A DNA stretch of 64,000 nucleotides from Gilvimarinus japonicus (GCF_042847215.1 NZ_AP031500.1:4030001-4094000); one strand, 5' to 3'. Positions 43,194-52,570 are shown, counted from the stretch's first letter. Made by a program: numbers and translations. Notes: generated from the sequence alone by a model not told the origin.

Positions 43194-45389
43194 TTAAATT
43201 GGATCCAGTTTAGCGTACTGCACTACCAACCATTTAACTCCGGCGTCATTAAAATTAATTTGCACCCGCGTGCTAGAGCCGGAGCCCTCGAAGTGGACGA
43301 TCACGCCCTCGCCAAATTTTTTGTGGGCAACGCGCTGACCCAAACGAAACCCGGTATCGGAGCCCGAGTCACTAATACGCAACCCTTTGGGTTTGGCCGG
43401 CGCCTTACCTTGCAAGCGCGCTGGGCGAGTGACGGTGCTTTTAATGCGCACCTCATCGAGGTATTCGTTGGGAATCTCTTTGACAAAGCGCGACAGGGCA
43501 TTAAAGGTTTCGCCGCCGTGCAGGCGGCGCGTCTCGGCGTAACAGATATAAAGCTTCTCCATCGCGCGGGTAATGCCCACATAGGCCAGACGACGCTCTT
43601 CTTCCAAACGGTCGGGATCTTCTACCGACATTTTATGGGGAAACAGATTCTCTTCAACCCCGGCCATAAACACCAGCGGAAACTCTAGGCCTTTGGCCGA
43701 GTGTAAGGTCATTAATTGCACCGCGTCTTCAAACTCGTCGGCTTGCGCTTCACCCGCGTCCAGCGAGGCGGTATCTAAAAACTGTTGCAGTACCGACTCT
43801 TCGTCTTCTGGAGCTTCAAATACCCGGCAAGCGGTAATCAGCTCTTCGAGGTTTTCGGCGCGGGCTTGGCCTTTTTCGCCTTTTTCTTTTTTATGAAACT
43901 CAAGCAAGCCCGTACTCTCTAGCACCGACTCGGCCAATTGATCGAGTTTAAGTTCGCTGCTTTTTTCACCCAGGGTATCGATCAATTTAATAAAGCTGGC
44001 CAGCGCGTTGCCGGCGCGGGCCGTTAACACTCGGTTGGCGAGCATTTGTTCGGAGGCCTGCCACAACGAGCAACCGTGCTCACGGGCAAAGGCGCGAATC
44101 TCATCGACGGTTTTTCCACCAATGCCGCGGGTCGGGGTATTAATCACCCGCTCAAATGCCGGGTCGTCGTCGCGGCGGCTGGCTAGACGCATATACGACA
44201 AGGCATTTTTAATTTCTAAACGATCGTAAAAGCGCTGACCGCCGTAAATACGGTAGGGTACCGCCTCGCGCAGTAGCGCTTCCTCCAACACCCGCGATTG
44301 GGCGTTGGAGCGATACAAAATGGCGCAGCTGTCTTTGCGATTGCCCTTTAATGCCCAGTCGTTAATACGTTCGACAATAAAGCGCGCTTCGTCCTGCTCG
44401 TTAAACGCGGCGTAGAGTGAGATCGGCTCGCCGTCTTCACCATCGGTCCACAATTGTTTGCCCATGCGACCAGCGTTATTGGCGATAACGGCATTGGCGG
44501 CGTTAAGAATATTGGCGGTGGAGCGGTAATTTTGTTCGAGTCTAACAGTGGTAGTGCCGGGGTAGTCCTCGCTAAAGCGGCGAATGTTTTCGACTTTAGC
44601 GCCGCGCCAACCGTAAATGGACTGGTCGTCGTCGCCCACGGCGGTAACAAAGCAGCTCTCGCCAGCCAGAACCCGCAACCAAGCGTATTGCACCGAGTTA
44701 GTATCCTGAAACTCATCCACCAAGATAAACGGAAAGCGGCCCTGGTAGTGCGCCAAAATAGCCGGCTTGTTAAGCCATAGCTCGTGGGCACGCAGCAGCA
44801 GCTCGGCAAAGTCGACCAAGCCGCCGCGCTCGCAATCGGCCTCGTAGGCGGCATACACCGCAGCCATAGTGCGAATAAACGGGTCGGAACTGGCCTGCAT
44901 ATGCTTGGCTCGCACACCTTCATCTTTTTGCCCATTAATAAACCACTGGGCTTGGCGCGGTGGCCACTGCTCGGCATCTAACCCAAGGTTTTGGTACACC
45001 CGTTTAATCAGTCGCAGCTGGTCGTCGCTATCAAGAATCTGAAAATTCTGCGGCAGGTTGGCGTCTTTCCAGTGGGCTTTTAACAGCCGGTGTGCCAGCC
45101 CGTGAAACGTGCCCACCCACATACTGCGGGTATTAATGGGTGTACCACTGTCGCGAAAGCTCTCGTCCAGCCGCGCGCGCATTTCGCGGGCCGCCTTATT
45201 GGTAAAGGTCACCGCCAAAATACTGTAGGGCGATACGCCTTGGGTTTGCACCAGCCAGGCGATGCGGTGCACCAGCACGCGGGTTTTACCACTGCCGGCA
45301 CCGGCAAGAATCAGCTGATTGCCGGCCTCGGCGGTAACGGCTTGGCGCTGGGCATCGTTTAAATTTGCGACGAGGTGAGGAGCATCCAT
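43194..45389 (-). CDS. uvrD: DNA helicase II (UvrD)
   Basis: A 731-aa SF1A helicase. I chose the ATG at 45389 (MDAPHLVANLNDAQRQAV), the standard UvrD N-terminus; an upstream ATG at 45449 would add 20 unconserved residues. The Q-motif is followed by Walker A AGAGSGKT (29-36), the TFTNKAAREMR motif Ia, Walker B ILVDEFQDTN, GDDDQSIYGWRGA motif III, LEQNYRS motif IV, VQLMTLHSAKGLEF motif V and AYVGITRAMEKLY motif VI. The C-terminal GQRVAHKKFGEGVIVH domain is of the UvrD/PcrA type. It acts in excision and mismatch repair. The 3' end is followed immediately by a G-quadruplex-prone repeat. Confidence 0.96.
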   Translation of the reverse strand: MDAPHLVANLNDAQRQAVTAEAGNQLILAGAGSGKTRVLVHRIAWLVQTQGVSPYSILAVTFTNKAAREMRARLDESFRDSGTPINTRSMWVGTFHGLAHRLLKAHWKDANLPQNFQILDSDDQLRLIKRVYQNLGLDAEQWPPRQAQWFINGQKDEGVRAKHMQASSDPFIRTMAAVYAAYEADCERGGLVDFAELLLRAHELWLNKPAILAHYQGRFPFILVDEFQDTNSVQYAWLRVLAGESCFVTAVGDDDQSIYGWRGAKVENIRRFSEDYPGTTTVRLEQNYRSTANILNAANAVIANNAGRMGKQLWTDGEDGEPISLYAAFNEQDEARFIVERINDWALKGNRKDSCAILYRSNAQSRVLEEALLREAVPYRIYGGQRFYDRLEIKNALSYMRLASRRDDDPAFERVINTPTRGIGGKTVDEIRAFAREHGCSLWQASEQMLANRVLTARAGNALASFIKLIDTLGEKSSELKLDQLAESVLESTGLLEFHKKEKGEKGQARAENLEELITACRVFEAPEDEESVLQQFLDTASLDAGEAQADEFEDAVQLMTLHSAKGLEFPLVFMAGVEENLFPHKMSVEDPDRLEEERRLAYVGITRAMEKLYICYAETRRLHGGETFNALSRFVKEIPNEYLDEVRIKSTVTRPARLQGKAPAKPKGLRISDSGSDTGFRLGQRVAHKKFGEGVIVHFEGSGSSTRVQINFNDAGVKWLVVQYAKLDPI

Positions 45390-45523
45390 GGGTGAGTTCT
45401 GGCATCTTGGTGTATGGTAGGGCGCTTGCCCTGACGGAAGCGACAGCATAACATTTTACTGTAAATTTACACAGTGTCGGTAACGCGACCGCCTATATAA
45501 CGTACAACAGGAGCAGTAACCAC

Positions 45524-46072
45524 GTGGATCTTCACCATCATATTCGCCTGATGGCCGGGTACAACCAGCGCTTAAACCGCCAAGTGTTTACGGCCGCCGC
45601 CAGCCTCGAACACGACACGTTAACCGCCGATGCCGGGGCCTTTTTTGGCTCGATTTTGGGCACCCTCAACCATATGGTGGTAACCGACTTATTGTGGCTG
45701 GCGCGCTTTGCCCAACATTCCGCTCGCTACAAAAGCCTGCAGGCGCTGAGCGAGCTGCCCACCCCAGAGCGGCTCGATCAACAACTTTACCCGGCATTTG
45801 CCGCCTTGGGCGCCGCGCGCGGATTGATCGACAGCGCCATTATTGAGTGGAGCGCCGACGAGCTGCAAAGCGATGACCTACAGCGCCCACTGGCCTATCA
45901 CAACAGCAAAGGCGAGGGCGCCGAGCGAGACTTTGGCGAGCTGGTGATGCACCTTTTTAACCACCAGACACACCATCGCGGTCAGGCAAGCACGCTACTC
46001 AACCAGCGCGGGCTGGACATCGGCGTAACCGATTTTTTAAGGGATATCCCAAGGTTAGACACACAGGGATAA
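45524..46072 (+). CDS. DinB family protein (putative metal-dependent transferase)
   Basis: A 182-aa cytoplasmic protein with a four-helix-bundle DinB/YfiT pattern. It starts at a GTG at 45524 in a GGAGCAG-type ribosome region. The first bundle motif is YNQRLNRQVFTAA, the family His is in GTLNHMVVTDLLWLARF, and a second cluster HLFNHQTHHRGQ carries two further histidines, giving the three His that bind divalent metal. DinB proteins are often thiol transferases, for example bacillithiol or mycothiol S-transferases; the present one may use glutathione, as gshA is 645 bases downstream, but this is speculation. Confidence 0.85.
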   Translation: MDLHHHIRLMAGYNQRLNRQVFTAAASLEHDTLTADAGAFFGSILGTLNHMVVTDLLWLARFAQHSARYKSLQALSELPTPERLDQQLYPAFAALGAARGLIDSAIIEWSADELQSDDLQRPLAYHNSKGEGAERDFGELVMHLFNHQTHHRGQASTLLNQRGLDIGVTDFLRDIPRLDTQG

Positions 46073-46168
46073 ATAGTGGCGCTTGATTCTGGCCCCGTCG
46101 CCCCCATAAACGCACTTTGTGCCTGTCGCCAGGCCGTTCCTACCACCAACAGTGACAGTTAGTGAGTT

Positions 46169-46564
46169 ATGACTGACGTATACATTCTGCAAAATCAGGA
46201 CAAACTGTTTCTAAGCAAGCAGCGCACCTGGCTCGATGGCCGCGACCCGGCCAGCCTGTACCGCAGCCCCAATAAGGACGAGGCGGTAAACGAGATGTTT
46301 GAAGCCAGCTCCAAGGATTATCGCCAGCGTGTCTCTCTGGTGGCCTGCCCGCTTAATGAGCGCCGCAACCCAGTGATCGACCCGGATATTTTACCGCCGC
46401 CACAGCCCAAAAAGCGCGGTGAGGACTCCCTAGAGCTGGACTTAAACGCCGCCGAACCCGCAGCGAATGAAGCCGGCGTGGCTGAGGCGACGACCAATAA
46501 CGATGGCGACGCTAGCGCTGCCCCCGAGCCCAGCGACGAACCGCTCGAGCAACCACAAAGTTAA
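46169..46564 (+). CDS. Hypothetical protein, acidic C-terminus
   Basis: A 131-aa protein I do not recognise. The N-terminal 65 residues (MTDVYILQNQDKLFLSK, SLYRSPNKDEAVNEMFE, CPLNERRNPVIDP) look like a small folded domain, while the rest is Pro, Ala, Glu and Asn-rich and probably disordered. There is no signal peptide or membrane segment. It sits between the DinB gene (97 bases upstream) and gshA (153 bases downstream). Confidence 0.65.
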   Translation: MTDVYILQNQDKLFLSKQRTWLDGRDPASLYRSPNKDEAVNEMFEASSKDYRQRVSLVACPLNERRNPVIDPDILPPPQPKKRGEDSLELDLNAAEPAANEAGVAEATTNNDGDASAAPEPSDEPLEQPQS

Positions 46565-46717
46565 GCCCGTCTCAGGCTTACGGTTTTTTACCACCGGGCG
46601 CCGTTATCGCGGTAGCTCTAATCTGGGTAACTGGCTACACTCGACACTTTACGGCTATTTTACCGCTAGCGCTTAGCGCCACGACCGCATCCGCTAAGGA
46701 CTGCAGAGGAAAACGTT

Positions 46718-48340
46718 TTGTCTCAATTTGATACGCAGTTACAGGCGTTATCCGGCGCAACAGCCCGCCAAACGCTTCGCGGAATTTTGCGCGGGGTCGA
46801 GAAAGAAAGCCTGCGGGTTAGCCCCGATGGCCGCTTAGCGCAAACCAGTCACCCCGCCGGGCTTGGTTCGGCGTTTAGCCACCCGCATATCACCACCGAT
46901 TATTCAGAGGCGCTGCTGGAGTTTATTACCGAGCCACAAACCTCTATCGGCGCCCTGCTGGGCCAGCTTGATGACGTACACCGTTACACTTACGGCCAGC
47001 TGGGCGATGAATACCTATGGCCCGCCAGCATGCCCTGCGTATTGGGTGCCGACAGTGATATTCCGGTGGCGCGTTACGGCAGCTCGAACAGCGGCACCAT
47101 GAAGACGGTTTACCGCCTGGGCCTGGGACACCGTTACGGGCGCGCCATGCAAACCATTGCCGGGGTGCATTATAATTTTTCGCTGCCCGACGACTTTTGG
47201 CACGAGTTGGCGCGCACAAGCGGCAGCCAACTCAGCCTGCAAGCGTTTAAAACCGACCGCTACTTTGCCCTGATCCGCAACTTTAGGCGCTACTTCTGGC
47301 TGTTAGTGTATCTGTTTGGCGCCGCCCCGGCGGTGTGTCGCAGTTTTGTGCGCGGTCGCGAGCACGCCCTTGAGCCCTTTGGCGAAGATGACCACACGTT
47401 GCACACCCCCAATGCAACCTCCCTGCGTATGGGCGATTTGGGTTATCAGAGCGACGCCCAGCAGTCATTGGTGGTGTGCTACAACAACCTCGATACCTAT
47501 TTGCAAACGTTGTGCGGCGCTATTACCCAACCGCACACTGAGTATCAAAAGATCGGCCTAAAAAGCAGCGCCGGCGACTATCAGCAGCTCAATACCAGCT
47601 TACTGCAAATCGAAAACGAGTTTTACAGCACCATCCGCCCCAAGCGCACCGCTAAACCCGGGCAAACGGCGCTGCAAGCGCTGCAACTGGGTGGCGTCGA
47701 ATACGTCGAGGTGCGTTGCGTCGATTTAAACCCCTTCGAGCCATTGGGTGTGAGTGAATCGCAGCTGCATTATTTGGATGCGTTTTTACTGTTTTGCCTT
47801 TTGCAAGACAGCCCGGAGGCCACCGACCAAGAGTATCAAGGGCTGCAAGACAACCAGGCGCGTATTGTGTATCGCGGCCGCGACCCGGAGTTAACACTTT
47901 GCCGCAACGGCGGTGAGGTCAAGATGCGCGAGTGGGCCAGAGAGATCCAACAACAGGTCGAGCGCTGCGCCGCGCTACTCGATCAGGCCAACGGGGGCAG
48001 CCATTACCGGAATGCCTGCGCCGAGCAGCAACAAAAGCTGGCCGGAGAGCGCGATACCCCCGCGGCGCAAGTGCTGAGTGAACTGGCCGAAGGCAATCAA
48101 ACCTATTACGCTCACACCCTGAAACTGGCCAAGCAACACCGGGATTACTTTGCCGCTCGCCCATTAGAGCCGCAGCAGCAAGCGCACTTTACGCGTTTGG
48201 CCGAGCAGTCACGACAGCACCAAGCAGAGGTAGAGGCGGCCGACCGCGAGAGCTTTGATGATTACTTGGCTAAGTACTACGCCCAGTACACCCGCTGCGG
48301 TGGGGCACCGTTCGCTACTTCTGCACAATCAGGTTGTTAA
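46718..48340 (+). CDS. gshA: Glutamate-cysteine ligase GshA (proteobacterial type)
   Basis: A 540-aa enzyme that makes gamma-glutamylcysteine, the first step of glutathione synthesis. The TTG start at 46718 is preceded by AGAGGAAAACG. Conserved segments are GILRGVEKESLRV, HPHITTDYSEALLEFIT, HYNFS with LPDDFWHEL, RNFRRYFWLLVYLFGA, PHTEYQKIGLKS and GGVEYVEVRCVDLNPFEP. The first set is the ATP/Mg and glutamate site. The 3' end overlaps the convergent FliL-like gene by 26 bases. Confidence 0.97.
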   Translation: MSQFDTQLQALSGATARQTLRGILRGVEKESLRVSPDGRLAQTSHPAGLGSAFSHPHITTDYSEALLEFITEPQTSIGALLGQLDDVHRYTYGQLGDEYLWPASMPCVLGADSDIPVARYGSSNSGTMKTVYRLGLGHRYGRAMQTIAGVHYNFSLPDDFWHELARTSGSQLSLQAFKTDRYFALIRNFRRYFWLLVYLFGAAPAVCRSFVRGREHALEPFGEDDHTLHTPNATSLRMGDLGYQSDAQQSLVVCYNNLDTYLQTLCGAITQPHTEYQKIGLKSSAGDYQQLNTSLLQIENEFYSTIRPKRTAKPGQTALQALQLGGVEYVEVRCVDLNPFEPLGVSESQLHYLDAFLLFCLLQDSPEATDQEYQGLQDNQARIVYRGRDPELTLCRNGGEVKMREWAREIQQQVERCAALLDQANGGSHYRNACAEQQQKLAGERDTPAAQVLSELAEGNQTYYAHTLKLAKQHRDYFAARPLEPQQQAHFTRLAEQSRQHQAEVEAADRESFDDYLAKYYAQYTRCGGAPFATSAQSGC

Positions 48341-48743
48341 AATATACCTCTAGCACATCGGTTCCCTCGGCTTGCTCCGACTCCAGCAGCGCGATCATCT
48401 CGGCCTTGGCCGTCTCGCGCAGCTGGGTTACCCCCTGCTGGGTGGTAATAGCATCTTCGGTTTGGCGGCTAAACAGCATCACCATGGCATTGCGTAACAA
48501 CGGCATATGATGACGCACCGCTGCCGCGGTGTGGATATCGTTCACCCGCACCGACAACTCTGTCTTTAAATACTTTAGTCGCCCCTCACCGCCGTAATTC
48601 ACCACAAAGGCGGGCTGCATGGGTATATAAATAGCGCCCTCGACGTTCTTCGCGTCGGATTCACTTTGAGCTTGGGCCAGCATTGGCAGCAGCAGCGACA
48701 ACACCAGCAGCAGCGGGCGAATAAATGTGACAGGGTGGGCCAT
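48315..48743 (-). CDS. FliL-family flagellar basal-body-associated protein
   Basis: A 142-aa exported or membrane-anchored protein. The N-terminus is a signal peptide (about residues 1-25, ending AQA) rather than the cytoplasmic tail plus anchor of classic FliL. The periplasmic domain has the FliL pattern IYIPMQPAFVVNYGGEGRLKYLKTELSV, VRHHMPLLRNAMVMLFSRQ and a C-terminal VLEVYFNNLIVQ. FliL stabilises stators around the rod. This may be a FliL paralogue. A sigma-28-like promoter lies upstream (48827-48853). It overlaps the gshA 3' end. Confidence 0.8.
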   Translation of the reverse strand: MAHPVTFIRPLLLVLSLLLPMLAQAQSESDAKNVEGAIYIPMQPAFVVNYGGEGRLKYLKTELSVRVNDIHTAAAVRHHMPLLRNAMVMLFSRQTEDAITTQQGVTQLRETAKAEMIALLESEQAEGTDVLEVYFNNLIVQK

Positions 48744-48826
48744 TGACAGCTCCTAGTTAAAATTCAGACGGTTTGATCCGTCGAGTTTACCGCGATCAGG
48801 CCATTTTGCACGAGCCGCACCAAACG

Positions 48827-48853
48827 CTATCGGCTAAAGCCACCGTTACTTGA
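48827..48853 (-). promoter_or_regulatory. Candidate sigma-28 (FliA) promoter of the fliL-like gene
   Basis: On the minus strand TCAAGTAA-N11-GCCGATAG matches TAAAGTTT-N11-GCCGATAA with exact spacing; the minus-10 box matches seven of eight. It lies about 85 bases upstream of the fliL-like start. Confidence 0.5.
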
Positions 48854-48953
48854 AACACCCACCGCAGATTCGTGCTCTCGATACTGGGGGCAGACGTTTG
48901 ATCGTGCTAAGATTGGCCGACACTGGATGGATATAAGTAGCTGGGAAAATATC

Positions 48954-49421
48954 ATGTTAGAAAATTGCGAAGACGCTAAAGAGCGCTGGGGCGGTGTCAG
49001 CCAAATCATCGACCGCTGGCTACACGAGCGTCAACAAATGTTGGTGCACTACTGCGCACTATCTGAAACAAACAATCAAAACGACGATGAGCGCGGCGTT
49101 AAGCTGCGACGCATGTGCGAAATCATGGTCGACTATATCTCGGCCGGGCACTTCGAAATTTACGATCAGCTGGTTCGCGAGGGCCGCGAATTTGGCGATG
49201 AGCAAGCCCTAAAAGAGGCCGGTGAGCGCTTTAAAGAAGTCGATGCCACCACCGAAAAATTGCTCGACTTTAACGACAAGTATCAAGAGACGGACGACTT
49301 AACTGCGCTTGATGCCGATCTCTCTGAGCTGGGCGAGACCCTTGAGGCACGCTTTAGCGGCGAAGACCGCATGATCGCCGTGCTACACGATGCCAATAAA
49401 GACGTCGTCCAGGCCAGTTAA
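48954..49421 (+). CDS. algQ: Anti-sigma-70 factor Rsd/AlgQ
   Basis: A 155-aa protein of the Rsd/AlgQ family. I start at the ATG at 48954 (MLENCEDAKERWGGVSQIIDRWLHERQQ), which matches the AlgQ N-terminus, and not at the ATG nine codons upstream. The conserved MCEIMVDYISAGHFEIYDQLVREG segment is the signature helix. These proteins bind sigma-70 region 4 and help shift RNA polymerase between sigma factors; in Pseudomonas AlgQ also influences alginate and pyoverdine expression. The neighbouring FKBP and AlgP genes repeat the Pseudomonas arrangement. Confidence 0.92.
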   Translation: MLENCEDAKERWGGVSQIIDRWLHERQQMLVHYCALSETNNQNDDERGVKLRRMCEIMVDYISAGHFEIYDQLVREGREFGDEQALKEAGERFKEVDATTEKLLDFNDKYQETDDLTALDADLSELGETLEARFSGEDRMIAVLHDANKDVVQAS

Positions 49422-49481
49422 TACATCGTTGGCGCCAGCGGCTCACGCACGCGCGGCGCCACGTTGATCTTGGCCCCTCCC

Positions 49482-50456
49482 ATGATGAAACCGCTGCTGT
49501 TGACAGCCGCACTACTGCCTTTTTTAAGCGCCTGTAGCCCGGCGCCCGAAGCCGAACTAAAAGTCGCCAACCGCAGCGTGCAATCGGCCAGCCTCGCCCG
49601 CGACGGCAGCCACGCTGTTATCGGCTCCACCTACCAAGGTGGTAGCTACTGGCAAATTACCCCCGCCGAACGCCTCTACGACTGGAACCACAGCAGTGAT
49701 ACCACCCGGCTACTGCTGCACAGCGCGATCTCCAGCGATGGCGGCTGGGCCATTACCGTCGATCATCAAACCCTAGTGCTGTGGAATACCGCAACAGGTG
49801 AGTCCGTCGCCTACTGGCGTATCAGCTCAGAGATACGCGCCATGGCATTGGGGCGTTTTGGCAATGTCGCGTTACTGGGGTTAGACGACGGCCGTGCGGT
49901 ACTGTACGACGTGCGCCGCGGCGGCACCTTTGGCACCTTCCAGCACGACGCCCCGGTAAACGCCGTCGCCCTCAACGACGACCTAAGCTTGGCACTTACC
50001 GGTAGCAGCGATAACGCCGCCCACCTCTGGGACACCCAATCCGGCAAGCAGCTGCAGCAACGCAATTACAGCGATCCGGTGCAGCAAGTCGCCCTTAGCC
50101 CAGATGGTAAACGCGCTTTAGTGGGCGCGCGCTACGACAGTATCGAGCTATTCGATACCGCCACCGGCGAGCTTAGCTGGCAGCTGCCCTTGGGCCACGA
50201 GCGAATCATTCGCGGTATCAGCTTAAGCACGGCGCGCTTTAGCAATGACGGCGCGTATCTGTTAACCGGCCGCCCCGATGGCCGCGTGCAGCTGTGGGAT
50301 ATCGAGCAGCAGCAAGAGCTTTACCACTGGCAGCTGCCCAAGCTCAGCGCCTGGCAACCCAGCCCCACCTCCGTTTTAGATGTCAGTTTTACCGATGACA
50401 CCGAGCGCTACCGCGCCGTCAGTGGCAACGGTTATATCTATACGCTGAGTTATTAA
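49482..50456 (+). CDS. WD40-like beta-propeller lipoprotein
   Basis: A 324-aa lipoprotein with lipobox FLSAC (Cys about residue 18 of MMKPLLLTAALLPFLSAC). A TTG at 49464 gives a longer frame but a poorer leader. The mature part has about seven repeats of WD40 type, for example ALTGSSDNAAHLWDTQSGKQL, ALVGARYDSIELFDTATGELS and LLTGRPDGRVQLWDIEQQQEL. No enzymatic residues are evident. It is probably a periplasmic scaffold or envelope protein. It sits between algQ and the FKBP gene, where Pseudomonas lacks it as far as I recall. Its function is unknown. Confidence 0.82.
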   Translation: MMKPLLLTAALLPFLSACSPAPEAELKVANRSVQSASLARDGSHAVIGSTYQGGSYWQITPAERLYDWNHSSDTTRLLLHSAISSDGGWAITVDHQTLVLWNTATGESVAYWRISSEIRAMALGRFGNVALLGLDDGRAVLYDVRRGGTFGTFQHDAPVNAVALNDDLSLALTGSSDNAAHLWDTQSGKQLQQRNYSDPVQQVALSPDGKRALVGARYDSIELFDTATGELSWQLPLGHERIIRGISLSTARFSNDGAYLLTGRPDGRVQLWDIEQQQELYHWQLPKLSAWQPSPTSVLDVSFTDDTERYRAVSGNGYIYTLSY

Positions 50457-50486
50457 TCACTTATGCACAAACCCCAGACACAAAAA

Positions 50487-50515
50487 AGCCGGGCTAACCT
50501 AGCCCGGCTTTTTTA
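50487..50515. terminator. Bidirectional terminator between the WD40 and FKBP genes
   Basis: AGCCGGGCTA pairs with TAGCCCGGCT across three bases; a run of six A precedes it and six T follow. It ends both convergent genes. Confidence 0.95.
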
Positions 50516-50531
50516 CGCTTAGCGCTAAGAC

Positions 50532-51299
50532 TTACTCAGCGGCTTCAGCTTCTTCTGGCGCCTCGGCAGGCTCAACTTCCAGCAACTCAACTTCAAAAAT
50601 CAGTGTCGAGTTTGGTGGAATACCTTGGTTGCCACCTGGGCCATAGGCTAAGTCTGATGGAATCGTCAGCTCGTACTTGGCACCGGTCTTCATCAACTGC
50701 AAACCTTCGGTCCAGCCAGCAATCACTTGGTTTAGGGCAAAAGTTGCGGGCTGCTCACGGGCGTAAGAGCTATCAAACTCAGTGCCGTCTAACAAAGTGC
50801 CGCGGTAGTGCACGGTGACGGTGTCTTCTGCTTTAGGGCTTACGCCATCACCTTCTTCCAGTACTTTGTACTGCAAGCCGCTTTCGGTAATCATCACGCC
50901 TTCTTTGCCGGCGTTTTCAGCCAAATAAGCTTCGCCTTCGGCTTTTTGCGTTTCGGCTAACTCTTTTTGCTTTTGCTGTTGCAGCTCCATTTGTTGCTCC
51001 TGGAAGGTCTGCATTACAGTTTGCATCTCTTCCTGGCTCAAAGCGGGCTCTTTGTCGTCACGCACATCGGTAAGCGCTTGAGTAAACGCGTCTACTTCGA
51101 TTGGCACCTCGCGCTGTTTAAAGTTAGTCGCCATATTCAGAGCGATGGCGTAGTTAACCTTTTGCTCCAACGTCGTCAATGTCGCTTTAGCATCGGTCGC
51201 GGCCGCTTTATCAGTTGCCTCAGAGCCGCCTTCGTTACAGCCTGCTAGCACAGTTGCCGAGCAGATAACGCCGGCCATCAGTAAACGCTTGTTAAACAT
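50532..51299 (-). CDS. FKBP-type peptidyl-prolyl isomerase lipoprotein (FkpA/Mip-like)
   Basis: A 255-aa lipoprotein. I start at the ATG at 51299, which gives a signal peptide with lipobox VLAGC; upstream in-frame residues to 51398 look like leader-free extra sequence. The N-terminal FKBP_N dimerisation helices (about residues 45-130) include QEEMQTVMQTFQEQQMELQQ. The C-terminal FKBP domain has VHYRGTLLDGTEFDSSY, VIAGWTEGLQLMKTGAKYEL, PSDLAYGPGG and PNSTLIFEVELLE, with the catalytic-pocket Trp and Phe residues. It helps fold periplasmic and outer-membrane proteins. The C-terminus is acidic. Confidence 0.94.
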   Translation of the reverse strand: MFNKRLLMAGVICSATVLAGCNEGGSEATDKAAATDAKATLTTLEQKVNYAIALNMATNFKQREVPIEVDAFTQALTDVRDDKEPALSQEEMQTVMQTFQEQQMELQQQKQKELAETQKAEGEAYLAENAGKEGVMITESGLQYKVLEEGDGVSPKAEDTVTVHYRGTLLDGTEFDSSYAREQPATFALNQVIAGWTEGLQLMKTGAKYELTIPSDLAYGPGGNQGIPPNSTLIFEVELLEVEPAEAPEEAEAAE

Positions 51300-51628
51300 A
51301 CAATACCTATTTATTGGAGTGTGTTTGTTGTATCGGCTGCAACGGATCCTGCACGCCACAGCTTGCCGGCCCATCCGGCACTCAGAAAAAAAGCCCATCC
51401 ATGTTATACCAACTGCGCCACACTGTGGGCGTTTAGGTTGATAAATGCGAATTCGAACGCGCCTGTAGCTCTATTCATGGGGAGTTAGCGCAAAAAATCA
51501 ATAGTTAATGCTTAATTTTGTGCTCGCGACGTACACAATTTATACGCTAGGGTCTACAATATCTTCTTGGAATGACCCCTTTCTGTAACACTCTTTGAAC
51601 ATTCTCTGATCACACGTAGGGTTTCACT

Positions 51629-52570
51629 ATGGCTGCCAAGAAAAAAACTGCAGTGTCTGTCGCGCAACTCGAAAAAGACATCGCGGCGGTTAACGCCAAG
51701 CTCGCCACCGCGCGCAGCAAACAATTGACCAACGCCGACAAAGCTTTGTCGAGCGCACAAAAACAACTGGCTGCGGCTCGCAAAAAGCTCGCCACGCTGC
51801 GCACCCGTAAAGCGGCCGCGACCAAAGCAAAGGCCACTGCAGCGGCTAAAACGCGCTTAGCAAAAGCCAAGGCCGCGCTCACGGCACAGGCGAAAGTGGT
51901 AGAGACTGCCGAAGCGCAGGTGAGTTCCGCAAAAGCCGAGCAAACAGCGGCGAAGCAGGAGCTGACGCTGGCAAAAGCCTTCGAGCGCGCTCGCGCTAAA
52001 GCGTTAAAAGCGACCGCAAAGACAAAGGCTAAGCCTAAAAGCAAAAAAGCCGCGGCCAAAACACCAGCCGCTAAAAGCGCTACCAAGGCAGCGCCTAAGG
52101 CCAAAGCTAACGCAAGCAAAGCACCGGCAAAAAAAACCTCGCCCGCTAAAGCGAGCGGCAAAAAGGCGGCGAGCAAACAAGCCGCCACTAGCAAGCCTGC
52201 CAAAGCAAAAGCCGCCGTCGCCAAAAAAGCGCCCAAGGCTGCCAAGCCAGCAACGAAAGTAAAAAAATCGGCGCCAGCCAAGCCGGTCAGCCCCGCAAAA
52301 CAAGAGGCACCAACGCCAGCGGCGCCAGAGAAAAGTACCGAGGCTTTGCCCGTGGCTGAGCCCGTACAACAACAAGCCTTTGACGTTATCCCAGAGCCGG
52401 TTGCCAAGCCACAACCGTCCGAGCTTGGGGTTAGCCCAAAACCATTACCGAGCCACATCGGCACCGGGATGATCGAGCCTCACGATGACGACAAACTAAA
52501 ACCTACCCCAGTGCCGGATGCTCCGGCGGCGCCTAGCTCTGGCCGTTTATTCGACGAAGACGACCACTAA
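51629..52570 (+). CDS. algP: AlgP-like histone H1-like nucleoid protein
   Basis: A 313-aa basic protein. The N-terminal part (about residues 1-130) is a predicted coiled coil rich in Ala, Lys, Gln and Thr. The middle (about 130-235) consists of KxAA/KPAA-type repeats (AKPKSKKAAAKTPAAKS-like) resembling histone H1, and the tail is Pro-rich and acidic (RLFDEDDH). In Pseudomonas aeruginosa AlgP (AlgR3) binds DNA and affects alginate genes and lies next to algQ and an FKBP gene, which is matched here. The identity is supported by context more than by sequence, since low-complexity repeats are poor evidence. It overlaps the next convergent gene by four bases. Confidence 0.78.
   Translation: MAAKKKTAVSVAQLEKDIAAVNAKLATARSKQLTNADKALSSAQKQLAAARKKLATLRTRKAAATKAKATAAAKTRLAKAKAALTAQAKVVETAEAQVSSAKAEQTAAKQELTLAKAFERARAKALKATAKTKAKPKSKKAAAKTPAAKSATKAAPKAKANASKAPAKKTSPAKASGKKAASKQAATSKPAKAKAAVAKKAPKAAKPATKVKKSAPAKPVSPAKQEAPTPAAPEKSTEALPVAEPVQQQAFDVIPEPVAKPQPSELGVSPKPLPSHIGTGMIEPHDDDKLKPTPVPDAPAAPSSGRLFDEDDH

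Noticed and set aside
43080..43688. 202-aa frame across the heptad arrays into uvrD
   Set aside because: It is produced by the repeats and lies mostly antisense to uvrD.
51610..52464. 284-aa Ala/Leu/Val-rich frame antisense to algP
   Set aside because: It is the mirror of the Lys/Ala repeats of algP; low complexity and no signal support it.
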